In this document: positions 14,514 through 21,463 of the stretch, one piece after another
Numbering within the stretch: the stretch's first letter is position 1
How the letters are laid out: each line of letters opens with the position of its first letter
Source: a virus
IMG/VR virus record: IMGVR_UViG_3300037054_000104
Location: 1-21,463 of that record
Strand: one strand, 5' to 3'
Length of the DNA stretch: 21,463 nt
Position numbers and translations under genes: made by a program
The notes under the pieces: generated by a model
The model's input: the letters and a program-made list of their open reading frames with translations, nothing else
Told to the model about the DNA's origin: nothing
Databases searched by the model: none

Positions 14514-15599
14514 ATGGCTACCACCGAAACGATCCGCGATATGCCTGCGAGCCCGCAGGCCCCCATCGACCCAGACGTAAAAATCCCCGACTCAGTCCGT
14601 ATAGCCGCCGAAAAGGCGAATAGCTATTATAAGAAGCCTGTTGCTGCGGCTGAGCCCGTCGCTGAGCCGGTGGCGGAACCCGTCGCTGAGCCGGTGGCGG
14701 AACCCGCTCCCAAGCCAAAGCCTCGCGCGCCGCGCGCCGCGGCACCGCCCGCGGAACCCCAAGCACCGCCCGCGGAACCCCAGGCTGCGCCGGCAGGGGA
14801 GATTAACTGGGAGCATCGCTATCTGTCCATGAAGGGCCGCTATGATGCCGTCCAGCAAAGTGTCGGGTCTATGCAGGAACAAATGTCGCAAATGGGCGAC
14901 GAATTGATGCGTTCCCAGCAGCTCCTGCAACAGCGCGGGGCTACCCCTCCGGCAGCCGCCCGCGGAAAAAAATTGCTCACTCCAGAGGACGAACAGACCT
15001 ATGGGCAAGAATTAATTGATTTTACCCGCCGGGCTGCTCAAGAGGCCGTCGCGCCTGAACTGGAGTCCAACCAAAGGCAAATTAAGTCGTTAGAACAACG
15101 ACTTACGCGGGAAGCGCAAGTTGGGCTTCAGCACACTTTGGACGTGCAAATCCCCGAATGGCGCGATATAAACCTGGATGACCGGTTCAAACAGTGGCTC
15201 CGTTTACCAAATGTTTACTCGGGTCGTATAAGACATCAGATGTTGAGCGACGCCTACCAAGCGGCAAATGCCCCTCTGGTGGTCCAACTCTTCAGAGACT
15301 TCATCGCTGATGAAGAAGCTACGGGCAACAGTACACCAGCCCCGACCGCAGAGCAGCCGGCACAACCGGTTCCTCGTAGAGCGGCGGCCTCCCTGGCAGT
15401 ATTAGCAGCTCCTGGCAAGGCCAAGCCGGCTGGCGGTGATACCGCGGTGCCCGCAGACAAGCCAAGTTTCACACGCGCCCAAATTGCAAGGTTCTATGCG
15501 ACAGTTCGCGCTGGCGGGTTCGCCGGTCGTGAGGTCGAAAAGGACCGGCAGGAAAGAGAAATCTTTTCTGCCCAGAACGAGGGTCGCATCACAGGTTAA
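14514..15599 (+). CDS. Putative head scaffolding protein
   Basis: A 361-residue protein starting at ATG 14514 after a strong AGGAGG site. The N-terminal third is Pro/Ala/Glu-rich and disordered, containing VAEP and PPAEPQ tandem repeats (residues about 48-92). Residues 100-142 look like a coiled coil (MKGRYDAVQQSVGSMQEQMS, then Gln-rich). A second helical region follows at about 160-265, and the C-terminal segment (residues about 325-361) ends in FAGREVEKDRQEREIFSAQN and a GRITG tail. Highly charged helical composition, a coiled coil and a place directly before the major capsid gene are the standard signature of internal scaffolds, which guide procapsid assembly and then leave. No protease gene is seen, so exit intact (P22 style) is possible. 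Confidence 0.8.
   Translation: MATTETIRDMPASPQAPIDPDVKIPDSVRIAAEKANSYYKKPVAAAEPVAEPVAEPVAEPVAEPAPKPKPRAPRAAAPPAEPQAPPAEPQAAPAGEINWEHRYLSMKGRYDAVQQSVGSMQEQMSQMGDELMRSQQLLQQRGATPPAAARGKKLLTPEDEQTYGQELIDFTRRAAQEAVAPELESNQRQIKSLEQRLTREAQVGLQHTLDVQIPEWRDINLDDRFKQWLRLPNVYSGRIRHQMLSDAYQAANAPLVVQLFRDFIADEEATGNSTPAPTAEQPAQPVPRRAAASLAVLAAPGKAKPAGGDTAVPADKPSFTRAQIARFYATVRAGGFAGREVEKDRQEREIFSAQNEGRITG
14655..14783 (+). repeat. In-frame tandem repeats in the scaffold gene
   Basis: Two perfect 24-base units (14655-14678 and 14679-14702, encoding PVAEPVAE) are followed 39 bases later by two near-perfect 21-base units (14742-14762 and 14763-14783, encoding APPAEPQ, differing at the last base). All units keep the reading frame. 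They lie in the disordered Pro/Ala/Glu-rich part and probably arose by slippage, so copy number may vary among relatives. Confidence 0.9.
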
Positions 15600-15650
15600 C
15601 CAGGGGTCACTAGCTGCGAACCAGCACTGGCCCCTACATAGGGGGCCACA

Positions 15651-16706
15651 ATGGCTGCTCCAACGACTGGCTTCCCGGGCTCCACGTCCGGTCTTATCTA
15701 CCCGTCAGGCAATACCGCCGCCGCTGGCAACAGCTATGGCGTGACTTCTGACGGTGCCGGTGGCAACGAACTGCAAGCAACAGGCTTTATTCCCGAGATT
15801 TGGTCGGGGAAGCTGGTTGAAAAGTTCTATGCCGCGACGGTCCTTGCCGCGATTTCCAACACCGACTACGAGGGGGAAATCAAGAACAAGGGCGACCGCG
15901 TCAAAATCCGCACGAAGCCGACGATCACCATTCAGACGTACGACGCCGACCAGCTGCTCGCTCTTGAGCGCCCGTTGGGTGGCACGACTGAGTTGTACAT
16001 CGGCAACGGCAAGTACTTCTCGCTGATCCTGGACGATGTGATGGAAATTCAGTCCGACCTGAACCTTCTGTCTATGTGGTCCGACGATGCGGCGCAACAG
16101 CTGAAGATCGCTGTTGACAAGGACGTTCTACAAGGCCTAGTTAACGGCGCTGTCGCCCAGAACCGCGGTACTGCGGCTGGCGTCATCACCGGCAACATTA
16201 ACCTGGGTGCGAAGGGTGCGGCCCTCTCGGTCGTGTCCAAGAACCCCGGTGCCGGCGACGTGGAACTCCTGGACGTGCTTATGCGTATGGGCCAAGCCCT
16301 GGACGAGCAGAACATCCCGGAGGTTGGCCGATGGGTCGTCCTCCCGGCGTGGGCTGGCCGCCAGATCAAACAGTCCGAACTTCGCCAGGCCTACTTGTCG
16401 GGCGATGCCGTGACCATGCTCCGTAATGGGCGCTTGGGCATGGTGGACCGTTTCACCATCTATGTCAGCAACTTGCTGCCGTCCAATGGTGGGCCGAACG
16501 CCGACACGGGTGACTTCAACGTAGGTGAATGGCCTATCTTCGCTGGCCATGCACATGGACTAACGTTTGCATCACAAATCTCCAAGGTTGAGACATTGCG
16601 TTCAGAACTCACATTTGGTCAGATTTTACGCGGGCTTCAAGTTTATGGCTACAAAGTCATCGACGGCAAAGCCATCGTGGAAGCAAGGGTCACGCCTAAT
16701 TCCTGA
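15651..16706 (+). CDS. Major capsid protein
   Basis: A 351-residue protein, expected to form the icosahedral shell with an HK97-type fold. Start ATG 15651, with AGGGGG upstream. The N-terminal arm (about 1-45) is Gly/Thr/Ala-rich; the segment IPEIWSGKLVEKFYAATVLA at 48-67 is a typical start of the capsid E-loop and spine region in P22/T7-like coat proteins. GDRVKIRTKPTITIQTYDAD, then a long spine helix (DDAAQQLKIAVDKDVLQGLV), a P-domain (VELLDVLMRMGQALDEQNIP, WVVLPAWAGRQIKQSELRQA) and a C-terminal RGLQVYGYKVIDGKAIVEAR follow. Position right after the scaffold, the length, and a strong terminator immediately after fit the highest-expressed phage gene. Confidence 0.92.
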   Translation: MAAPTTGFPGSTSGLIYPSGNTAAAGNSYGVTSDGAGGNELQATGFIPEIWSGKLVEKFYAATVLAAISNTDYEGEIKNKGDRVKIRTKPTITIQTYDADQLLALERPLGGTTELYIGNGKYFSLILDDVMEIQSDLNLLSMWSDDAAQQLKIAVDKDVLQGLVNGAVAQNRGTAAGVITGNINLGAKGAALSVVSKNPGAGDVELLDVLMRMGQALDEQNIPEVGRWVVLPAWAGRQIKQSELRQAYLSGDAVTMLRNGRLGMVDRFTIYVSNLLPSNGGPNADTGDFNVGEWPIFAGHAHGLTFASQISKVETLRSELTFGQILRGLQVYGYKVIDGKAIVEARVTPNS

Positions 16707-16736
16707 TAATAATCAGTGAGTTAGATAAACAATTCA

Positions 16737-16765
16737 CCAGGGCCAATTGGCCCTGGTTTCTTTTT
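16737..16765 (+). terminator. Strong intrinsic terminator after the capsid gene
   Basis: A perfect 20-base palindrome at 16737-16756, CCAGGGCCAATTGGCCCTGG, folds into a GC-rich stem and is followed by TTTCTTTTT at 16757-16765. This is a textbook Rho-independent terminator for the capsid transcript, 31 bases after the stop. The stem is symmetric but there is no obvious T-run on the other side, so it should act mainly on the plus strand. Confidence 0.93.
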
Positions 16766-16871
16766 GCCCTACCCCCATATAGCCCAAGCCCTCCTAGACC
16801 ATCGCCCAGTGGTTTAGTAATCCTTAACACTTAACCCGTATCGTGGACCCCGATATTCAGGGGTTCCCGGT
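16766..16871 (+). promoter_or_regulatory. Leader between capsid terminator and next operon
   Basis: About 106 non-coding bases sit between the terminator and the next gene. A new promoter for the connector and fibre operon is expected here because the terminator precedes it. I see no convincing -35/-10 pair. The base run CAGGGG at about 16859-16864 may act as the ribosome-binding site, with its own short inverted stretch (CCCC...GGGG around 16849-16864) that could mask it. This is weak. Confidence 0.35.
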
Positions 16872-17294
16872 ATGGCCAGCCTAGACGAAGTCCAAGATTA
16901 CATTAACGATGCTCGTACCATCCTCCTGGACGTAATCGCACCGTACCGGTACGACGACCCCTCCCTTTTGGTCGCCTTTAACGTGGCCCTCCTAGAGGGC
17001 CGGCGCATCCGGCCAGACCTGTTTGTCTATGCCGCCCCCCTCGTTCCCTACTATGCCAATAACGACACGACCCCCGTGCCGCTGGAACAGCCCTTCCGGC
17101 TGGCATTCGTCTTTGGGCTAGTCGCACACGCCCTGACCCGGGACCAGGAAGATGTGCAGGACGCCCGCGCGACCACGTTTATGAACCTGTTTTATGACAT
17201 TCTTTTGGGCCAGCGCGGCACCGGGGTCAATGCCGGAAGGTCGGCCCCGCCGCCTGCCCAGAGCGCCAGCGGTATGCCGCCGGTCCCACAGTGA
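16872..17294 (+). CDS. Putative head-tail connector/adaptor protein
   Basis: A 140-residue, mainly helical protein starting at ATG 16872. The first helices read DEVQDYINDARTILLDVIAP and DPSLLVAFNVALLEGRRIRP, followed by FVYAAPLVPYYANN, a polar loop and EQPFRLAFVFGLVAHALTRD with DQEDVQDARATTFMNLFYDI. The C terminus is Pro/Ser/Gly-rich and flexible. The start resembles phage adaptor proteins (the x-DVQ-DYINDAR-x-LLLD type that joins portal to tail), and the gene sits directly after the capsid gene. I assign this with moderate confidence; a minor capsid protein is the alternative. It is preceded by a terminator and so begins a new transcription unit. Confidence 0.6.
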   Translation: MASLDEVQDYINDARTILLDVIAPYRYDDPSLLVAFNVALLEGRRIRPDLFVYAAPLVPYYANNDTTPVPLEQPFRLAFVFGLVAHALTRDQEDVQDARATTFMNLFYDILLGQRGTGVNAGRSAPPPAQSASGMPPVPQ

Positions 17295-17302
17295 GGTAGG
17301 TT

Positions 17303-17965
17303 ATGAGCGCCACAGTAGCAGAATGGACACGCCTTATGAACCAAGCACGGGTCAAACTGACCGGTGCGTCGGATGCTGCGCTTAAGGGCGAGCTGTTCGA
17401 TGTGGTGCATGAGTTCTATGACCGCAGCTCTTGGTGGCTGGATGTACTGACCTTGAACATCCTTCCGAACATCGTGGCCTATGATCTGGTGCCAGTGAAC
17501 GGTACGGTCATTCGCTTGGCAGGGTTAATGACCTTTGACCCTCTCAATCCTACGTCCCCGGGCACCACCCGTGGCGGAATGATGCCAAACCCCGGTACGG
17601 TGATTTTGCTTGATGTGCCAGGTATTCCTCAGACTTTCAACGCCACCGTGGTGTTAAACGTGGTTCTGCCAACCGATACTAATGGCTTTCCGATCACGGA
17701 TCACAAGCTATTACGCATCTATAGTACGGGAATACTGGACGGTCTACTTGGCCGCATGATGAGCCAGCCCAATAAGAGCTACTCCAATTCTTCGATGGGG
17801 GTCTACCATCTGAAGCAGTTCGAGCGGATCATTAACCAAGCGCGTGTCGCCGCCCTGCGGAATAATGCCTTTGGAAGCCAGGCGTGGGTCTACCCGCAAA
17901 CCTTCGGTACATTCGGTCAACGTGGTGGCGTGTCCATCGGCAGCGATACAAGCTTTACGGATTGA
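17303..17965 (+). CDS. Putative tail/connector structural protein
   Basis: A 220-residue protein with ATG at 17303 and GAGGTAGG in front, 8 bases after the previous stop. The first 60 residues are helical ([20 protein letters not shown], then [20 protein letters not shown]), the middle contains beta segments and Pro-rich loops ([32 protein letters not shown]), and the C terminus returns to helices ([35 protein letters not shown]). This resembles phage gp4-like/tail tubular or stopper proteins in a general way, without a diagnostic motif. It lies between the adaptor and the collagen fibre, which fits a tail-nozzle component. Function is inferred from context. Confidence 0.55.
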   Translation: MSATVAEWTRLMNQARVKLTGASDAALKGELFDVVHEFYDRSSWWLDVLTLNILPNIVAYDLVPVNGTVIRLAGLMTFDPLNPTSPGTTRGGMMPNPGTVILLDVPGIPQTFNATVVLNVVLPTDTNGFPITDHKLLRIYSTGILDGLLGRMMSQPNKSYSNSSMGVYHLKQFERIINQARVAALRNNAFGSQAWVYPQTFGTFGQRGGVSIGSDTSFTD

Positions 17966-17967
17966 AC

Positions 17968-19047
17968 ATGGCCATTCTCTCGTCCAAACACTATGACACA
18001 AACACCGATGACGTGATCCTCAAGGAACTCGCGGACGCGGTTAATGCCATGCTGACTGGTGGTGTGACGGGCACGACTGGGCCTATTGGCCCAACCGGAA
18101 TAGGTCCTATCGGCATACAGGGTCCTACTGGTCCTACCGCTCCAGGCCCAACCGGACCTCAGGGTCCAACCGCTCCTACTGGGCCAACTGGCCCAACCGC
18201 TCCGACTGGTCCTCCAGGCCCTACGGGGTCTAGTGGGGCCGGCGGCGTCACCGGTCCGACTGGTGCGACCGGGCCTATTACTCCAGGCCCCGTTGGTAGT
18301 ACAGGCCCCGTTGGTATTCAAGGTCCTCCGGGTAATGTAGGTCCAACTGGCGGCACAGCCGGCTTGCCGGGCACAACTGGCCCGACTGGCCCCACCGGAG
18401 GCGGACAGACTGGTCCTCTAGGCCCGACTGGCGGCACAGCCGGCTTGACTGGCCCCACAGGCCCGGTTGGGGTCACTGGTCCATCAGGCCCAACTGGTCA
18501 GCAAGGGGTTACCGGGATCACTGGCCCTCGTGGTCCAACCGGCGGCACCGCGGGGCTAACTGGCCCAACTGGTGCGGCTGGCGGTGGTACGGGCCCAACT
18601 GGCGCATTTGGTCCCACCGGCGGGACAGCAGGCCTAACAGGGCCTACTGGGCTTATTGGCCCCACCGGGCCAAATGTGAGCGATATTGAAGTGATTATCG
18701 ACGGTGGTGGGTCTCCCCTTGTGGCGAACCAACACGTCTATCTCTTCGTTGATTATGCCTGCACGATCCATCAAGTCACCCAAGTAGCTGACCAAACTGG
18801 GTCCGCGGTGGTGGATATTTGGTCCTGTACTTATGCACAATTTGATGCGGGTGGATCGCATCCGGTGGCCGGGGACAAGATTACTTCTTCTGCCCCGCCA
18901 ACCATTTCATCCGCGGTCAAGTCACAGGACGCTACTCTGAGCGGGTGGACGACTGCCATCGCGGCGGGGACCGTTCTTTGCTTCAATGTGACGAGCGCGG
19001 CCACGATTACCCGCGTGACGCTGGCCTTGAAGGTGTCGGTGCCATGA
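17968..19047 (+). CDS. Collagen-like fibre protein 3
   Basis: A 359-residue fibre starting at ATG 17968, three bases after the previous stop (an upstream in-frame start would only run into the preceding gene). Residues 1-30 ([20 protein letters not shown] and ALADAVNAM) repeat the N-terminal module of collagen-like proteins 1 and 2. Residues about 31-235 are Gly-X-Y triplets dominated by GPT, with recurrent GGTAGL breaks. The final 124 residues, from [13 protein letters not shown] to [10 protein letters not shown], are a beta-rich cap like the C-terminal domain of several phage tail fibres (it includes SAVVDIWSC and [11 protein letters not shown]). The cap probably trimerises the fibre and may contact a receptor. 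It overlaps the next gene by 4 bases. Confidence 0.9.
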   Translation: MAILSSKHYDTNTDDVILKELADAVNAMLTGGVTGTTGPIGPTGIGPIGIQGPTGPTAPGPTGPQGPTAPTGPTGPTAPTGPPGPTGSSGAGGVTGPTGATGPITPGPVGSTGPVGIQGPPGNVGPTGGTAGLPGTTGPTGPTGGGQTGPLGPTGGTAGLTGPTGPVGVTGPSGPTGQQGVTGITGPRGPTGGTAGLTGPTGAAGGGTGPTGAFGPTGGTAGLTGPTGLIGPTGPNVSDIEVIIDGGGSPLVANQHVYLFVDYACTIHQVTQVADQTGSAVVDIWSCTYAQFDAGGSHPVAGDKITSSAPPTISSAVKSQDATLSGWTTAIAAGTVLCFNVTSAATITRVTLALKVSVP

Positions 19048-19661
19048 GCCTAACAACCTGGAACCCGAGTGATGCGACCGCTAGTTGTTCGCTGTCAGGC
19101 GGAAATCTTATAGCAACAGCGGGGGCTGGTAATCAGGCAGCCCGGAATACCTTATACAAATCTAGCGGTAAGTGGTACTATGAAGCCCTTATGACAAATG
19201 CTAGCGAGGGTAGCGGCGATACGGGCTGCGGCGTTGCTTCTAGTGCCTATACACTTGGGGATAACGGTTCCACTGGCGCGACAGATATGTGCTATTGGGC
19301 ACAAAATAGTACTGTGTACTGCAATGGTGCTGATATCGGACTAACTTCTCTTGCAGACGGCGATACCGTAGGAATTGCTATTGATATCCCTAATACGCAT
19401 ATTTGGTTCCGCAAAAATGGCGGGACGTGGAATAACGATATCCTCGCCAACCAGAACCCCGTTGGCAACGTAGGCGGGATTAACCTTACATCATTAGGTT
19501 GGAGTTGGACCAGTTTGACCCCAGTTGTCAGTGTGCGCGGTGTAGGAGATAGTATTACGGCAAATTTCGGGGCCTCTGCATTTAGTACTTCTCCCCCCTC
19601 CGGGTTCTCTGCATGGAACCCCTCTTATGTAAATGCTACTCAAGTCAGCATGTTCAGGTGA
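19044..19661 (+). CDS. SPRY-like domain phage structural protein
   Basis: A 205-residue protein from ATG 19044 (ATGA overlap, GAAGGTG site upstream). The first 33 residues ([20 protein letters not shown]) lead into a SPRY/B30.2-like beta sandwich: [11 protein letters not shown] at about 44-54, [32 protein letters not shown] in the middle (the hallmark IAxDxxxxxxxFxxNG), then [20 protein letters not shown] and a FSAWNPSY end. Such domains occur in phage virion proteins and bind protein or carbohydrate partners. No signal peptide or membrane segment. It sits between two collagen fibres and probably forms part of the same appendage, for example as a receptor-binding or capping unit. Confidence 0.85.
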   Translation: MSLTTWNPSDATASCSLSGGNLIATAGAGNQAARNTLYKSSGKWYYEALMTNASEGSGDTGCGVASSAYTLGDNGSTGATDMCYWAQNSTVYCNGADIGLTSLADGDTVGIAIDIPNTHIWFRKNGGTWNNDILANQNPVGNVGGINLTSLGWSWTSLTPVVSVRGVGDSITANFGASAFSTSPPSGFSAWNPSYVNATQVSMFR

Positions 19662-19665
19662 CGCC

Positions 19666-19740
19666 ATGGAAAACACTATCGTTGTGCCGTTCGAGGATAA
19701 TGTGATCGTGGTTCCGTTTGTGAACAAGGACGAGCCGTAA
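19666..19740 (+). CDS. Tiny conserved-type phage peptide (24 aa)
   Basis: A 24-residue frame from ATG 19666 to TAA 19738-19740, too short for most gene callers. Its sequence is an internal near-repeat: TIVVPFEDN then [11 protein letters not shown], that is two strands of alternating hydrophobic residues with Pro and acidic turns. Tiny peptides of repeated V-(V/P)-(P/F)-E-(D/N) style occur beside fibre genes in other phages. The stop overlaps the next start (TAATG), and AAGGACG near its end doubles as the ribosome-binding site of that gene. It may act as a small virion peptide or simply as a translational coupler. Confidence 0.55.
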   Translation: MENTIVVPFEDNVIVVPFVNKDEP

Positions 19741-21203
19741 TGGTGCTAGGGCGTACCGAGCAAATTGTAGGCGACCGCACCCAGTACACTGTTGATTGCA
19801 GTGCGTGGCTGGCGACCGGCGAAACATTGACCGGGGTAACCTGTGTCGTGGATATAGGCACTGCAACGGTTGATACCATTGTGATCAATGGGGCCGGCAC
19901 AGGGTTTACCTACTTCATCAATGCCGGTACGTTGGGCGATCAGTATAACGCAATCTTTGAGCAAGTAACATCTCTTACCCAAATCCGGTACGATCACTGG
20001 GAGTTCTTTGTTGAGACCAATGGCGGCCCGAATGTTCTATCTGCCAATCAGGCGCTTATGCTGTCTATTGTGGGCTCGACTGGCCCTGCTGGCCAAGCGG
20101 GTGTCCTCGGTACAACTGGTCCAACGGGCGGCACCGCGGGCTTGACAGGTCCGACCGGGCCGACTGCACCAACCGGGCCAACTGGTTCACTAGGGCCAAC
20201 TGGTAGTGGGGGAACGGGCCCGACTGGTTTACCTGGGCCCACTGGACCAACAGCAGCGGGGCCATCTGGCCCTACGGGTCCGACTGGGCCCACTGCACCG
20301 ACTGGGCCCCAAGGGCCAACTGGCCCGACTGCGCCCGGTCCTACCGGCGTGACAGGTCCAACTGGGCCGACCGCTCCAACAGGGTCTCAAGGGCCAACAG
20401 GTCCATCTGGGGGTGGTGGTACCGGCCCACAAGGGCCAACGGGCCCCACTGCGCCCGGGCCGACTGGTGTGACAGGCCCAACTGGCCCGACCGCTCCAAC
20501 TGGTCCACAGGGTCCGACAGGTCCGACCGCTACGGGTCCGACAGGTCCGGCTGGTGGCCAAGGTATTCAAGGCGTGACGGGTCCGACTGGCCCGACCGCT
20601 CCAACTGGGCCTGCTGGTGGTCAAGGTATTCAAGGCGTGACAGGCCCAACTGGCCCGACCGCTCCAACTGGGCCTGCTGGTGGTCAAGGTATTCAAGGCG
20701 TGACGGGTCCGACTGGCCCGACCGCTCCGACCGGTCCCGCTGGCGCGGCTGGTGGTCAAGGTATTCAAGGCGTGACAGGGCCGACTGGCCCGACCGCTCC
20801 AACTGGTCCTGCGGGAGCAGGTAGCACGGGGCCCACTGGTCCCACCGGTACCTTAGGACCAACTGGTCCCACAGGTCCAAACACGATCCCGATCAACATG
20901 CAGCACGGGGTCTATATCTGTGTAGCGGCTGATGGCGGCGGCATGGTGGTCGCGCCCACTGGAGCCACTGGCTGCACGTTTTCTGTTCCTTCCAACTCTG
21001 CCGTTCCCTATGTCGTGGGGACCCCCATTTCCTTTGCCAACCAGGGGCCTACAGGTATCTTGGTGGGTCCGACTGGCTCGGATGGGATGGTGCTGTCTAC
21101 TTCCGGTGCAACCGGGTACCGTACGCTGGGGCCGAATGGCATGGCGACCGCGGTTAAACTGACAACGACTGGCTGGCTCATTTCTGGCAATGGGTTGACC
21201 TAA
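19740..21203 (+). CDS. Collagen-like fibre protein 4 with long N-terminal domain
   Basis: A 487-residue fibre from ATG 19740 (TAATG overlap, AAGGA site). Residues 1-110 form a beta-rich N-terminal domain ([38 protein letters not shown]) of the Ig-like or virion-anchoring type, different from the short helical module of the other three. Residues about 113-380 are the collagen tract, mostly Gly-Pro-Thr, with regularly recurring Ala breaks of the GPTAPTGP form and four copies of a 21-residue unit containing [20 protein letters not shown]. Residues 381-487 (from [10 protein letters not shown] to ISGNGLT) are a beta-type cap common at phage fibre ends. It is the longest fibre in the window and precedes an RCC1-repeat gene. 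Confidence 0.9.
   Translation: MVLGRTEQIVGDRTQYTVDCSAWLATGETLTGVTCVVDIGTATVDTIVINGAGTGFTYFINAGTLGDQYNAIFEQVTSLTQIRYDHWEFFVETNGGPNVLSANQALMLSIVGSTGPAGQAGVLGTTGPTGGTAGLTGPTGPTAPTGPTGSLGPTGSGGTGPTGLPGPTGPTAAGPSGPTGPTGPTAPTGPQGPTGPTAPGPTGVTGPTGPTAPTGSQGPTGPSGGGGTGPQGPTGPTAPGPTGVTGPTGPTAPTGPQGPTGPTATGPTGPAGGQGIQGVTGPTGPTAPTGPAGGQGIQGVTGPTGPTAPTGPAGGQGIQGVTGPTGPTAPTGPAGAAGGQGIQGVTGPTGPTAPTGPAGAGSTGPTGPTGTLGPTGPTGPNTIPINMQHGVYICVAADGGGMVVAPTGATGCTFSVPSNSAVPYVVGTPISFANQGPTGILVGPTGSDGMVLSTSGATGYRTLGPNGMATAVKLTTTGWLISGNGLT
20550..20815 (+). repeat. Direct repeats in the collagen tract, 63-base period
   Basis: The 20-base core CAAGGTATTCAAGGCGTGAC recurs at 20559, 20622, 20685 and 20757. The first three are 63 bases apart, the last 72, through a 9-base insert (three codons, Gly-Ala-Ala). 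The full unit encodes 21 residues ([20 protein letters not shown] plus one). Units differ only by scattered third-position changes, so the array looks recently amplified. All copies remain in frame. Confidence 0.95.
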
Positions 21204-21463
21204 ATGTCAAATATCATGGCCCAGATGTTGTTGTGGACATATTCACCGGTTGTTGGTGTCCCTGTTTCGCATACGCTATGGACTTGGGGCTATAACCACT
21301 ACGGCCAACTAGGCCTAGGCAACACCACCAATTATTCTTCTCCCAAGCAAGTCGGCGCTTTGACAACTTGGTTGAATGTCGCGGGCGGCTATTGTCACAC
21401 GATAGCGACAAAGACAGACGGCACACTTTGGACTTGGGGCTATAACCCCTTCGGCCAACTAGG
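21204..21463 (+). CDS. RCC1-repeat protein, partial (window edge)
   Basis: The ATG at 21204 follows the previous TAA directly, and the frame is open to the window end (86 codons visible). After a short start (MSNIMAQMLLWTYSPVVGVP) come RCC1-type beta-propeller repeats: HTLWTWGYNHYGQLGLGN, an SPKQVG turn, WLNVAGGYCHTIATKTDGTL and then a second WTWGYNPFGQL. A complete gene should contain about seven blades. RCC1-like propellers in phage fibre or host-range loci are usually receptor-binding or protein-protein interaction modules. The ribosome-binding site is weak (GGGTTGACC), so it may depend on coupling with fibre 4. Confidence 0.85.
   Translation, partial: MSNIMAQMLLWTYSPVVGVPVSHTLWTWGYNHYGQLGLGNTTNYSSPKQVGALTTWLNVAGGYCHTIATKTDGTLWTWGYNPFGQL
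21279..21463 (+). repeat. Near-identical RCC1 repeat units, 150-base period
   Basis: The stretch TGGACTTGGGGCTATAACC at 21279-21297 is repeated exactly at 21429-21447, and both are followed by a variant of CAACTAGG (21307 and 21456), so the similarity extends over about 35 bases. The period is 150 bases or 50 codons, the usual length of one RCC1 blade. DNA-level identity of neighbouring blades is higher than needed for the protein pattern. Confidence 0.9.

Noticed and set aside
20229-20768. Long minus-strand frame rich in Ser, Arg, Trp and Thr
   Set aside because: It is the antisense image of GGN-CCN-ACN collagen codons and has the repetitive composition expected of such a shadow.
20550-20815. 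Regular direct repeats that could suggest a CRISPR array
   Set aside because: The units are contiguous and in frame, encode collagen-like triplets, have no unique spacers between them and sit inside a complete fibre gene.

Overview
The window is a piece of a tailed double-stranded DNA phage (Caudoviricetes) genome, or of a prophage or metagenomic contig carrying one. It has a large terminase, a nuclease, a probable small terminase, a 751-residue portal, a scaffold, a major capsid protein, connector-like genes and tail/fibre genes. Genes are packed tightly, with ATGA and TAATG overlaps and Shine-Dalgarno-like GA-rich leaders, so the host is a bacterium. The host group cannot be fixed from sequence alone. 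The large portal and P22/T7-style head order suggest a podovirus-like phage, but this is inference. No tRNA, integrase, insertion sequence or CRISPR array was seen.

Layout. (1) 1-579, plus strand: four overlapping very short genes (the first is cut by the window edge), two of them encoding single-span membrane peptides. (2) 576-3349, minus strand: packaging block of putative small terminase, DEDD exonuclease with a zinc ribbon, and large terminase; it converges on block 1 and diverges from block 3. (3) 3412-7168, plus strand: portal and two collagen-like (Gly-Pro-Thr) proteins. (4) 7201-13527: an accessory sugar cassette of seven genes: a GT2-TPR-beta-propeller fusion, a methyltransferase, an HtrL/YibB-like protein, an RmlB-like NDP-sugar 4,6-dehydratase, a DUF4422-like protein and two further methyltransferases. 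(5) 13592-16706: four small proteins, scaffold and major capsid protein, closed by a strong intrinsic terminator. (6) 16872-21463: two connector-like genes, then a receptor-binding or decoration region with two more collagen-like fibres, a SPRY-like protein, a 24-residue peptide and the start of an RCC1-repeat protein.

How it may work together. The phage makes four proteins rich in Gly-Pro-Thr triplets and, embedded among its structural genes, enzymes that could synthesise, transfer and methylate a sugar. Bacillus anthracis BclA, a GPT-repeat collagen O-glycosylated on Thr with a rhamnose/O-methyl-sugar (anthrose) glycan, is a known precedent for such a pairing. The leading idea of this annotation is therefore that the phage builds and glycosylates its own collagen-like head or tail fibres. 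This is inference; modification of host surface glycans is the main alternative.
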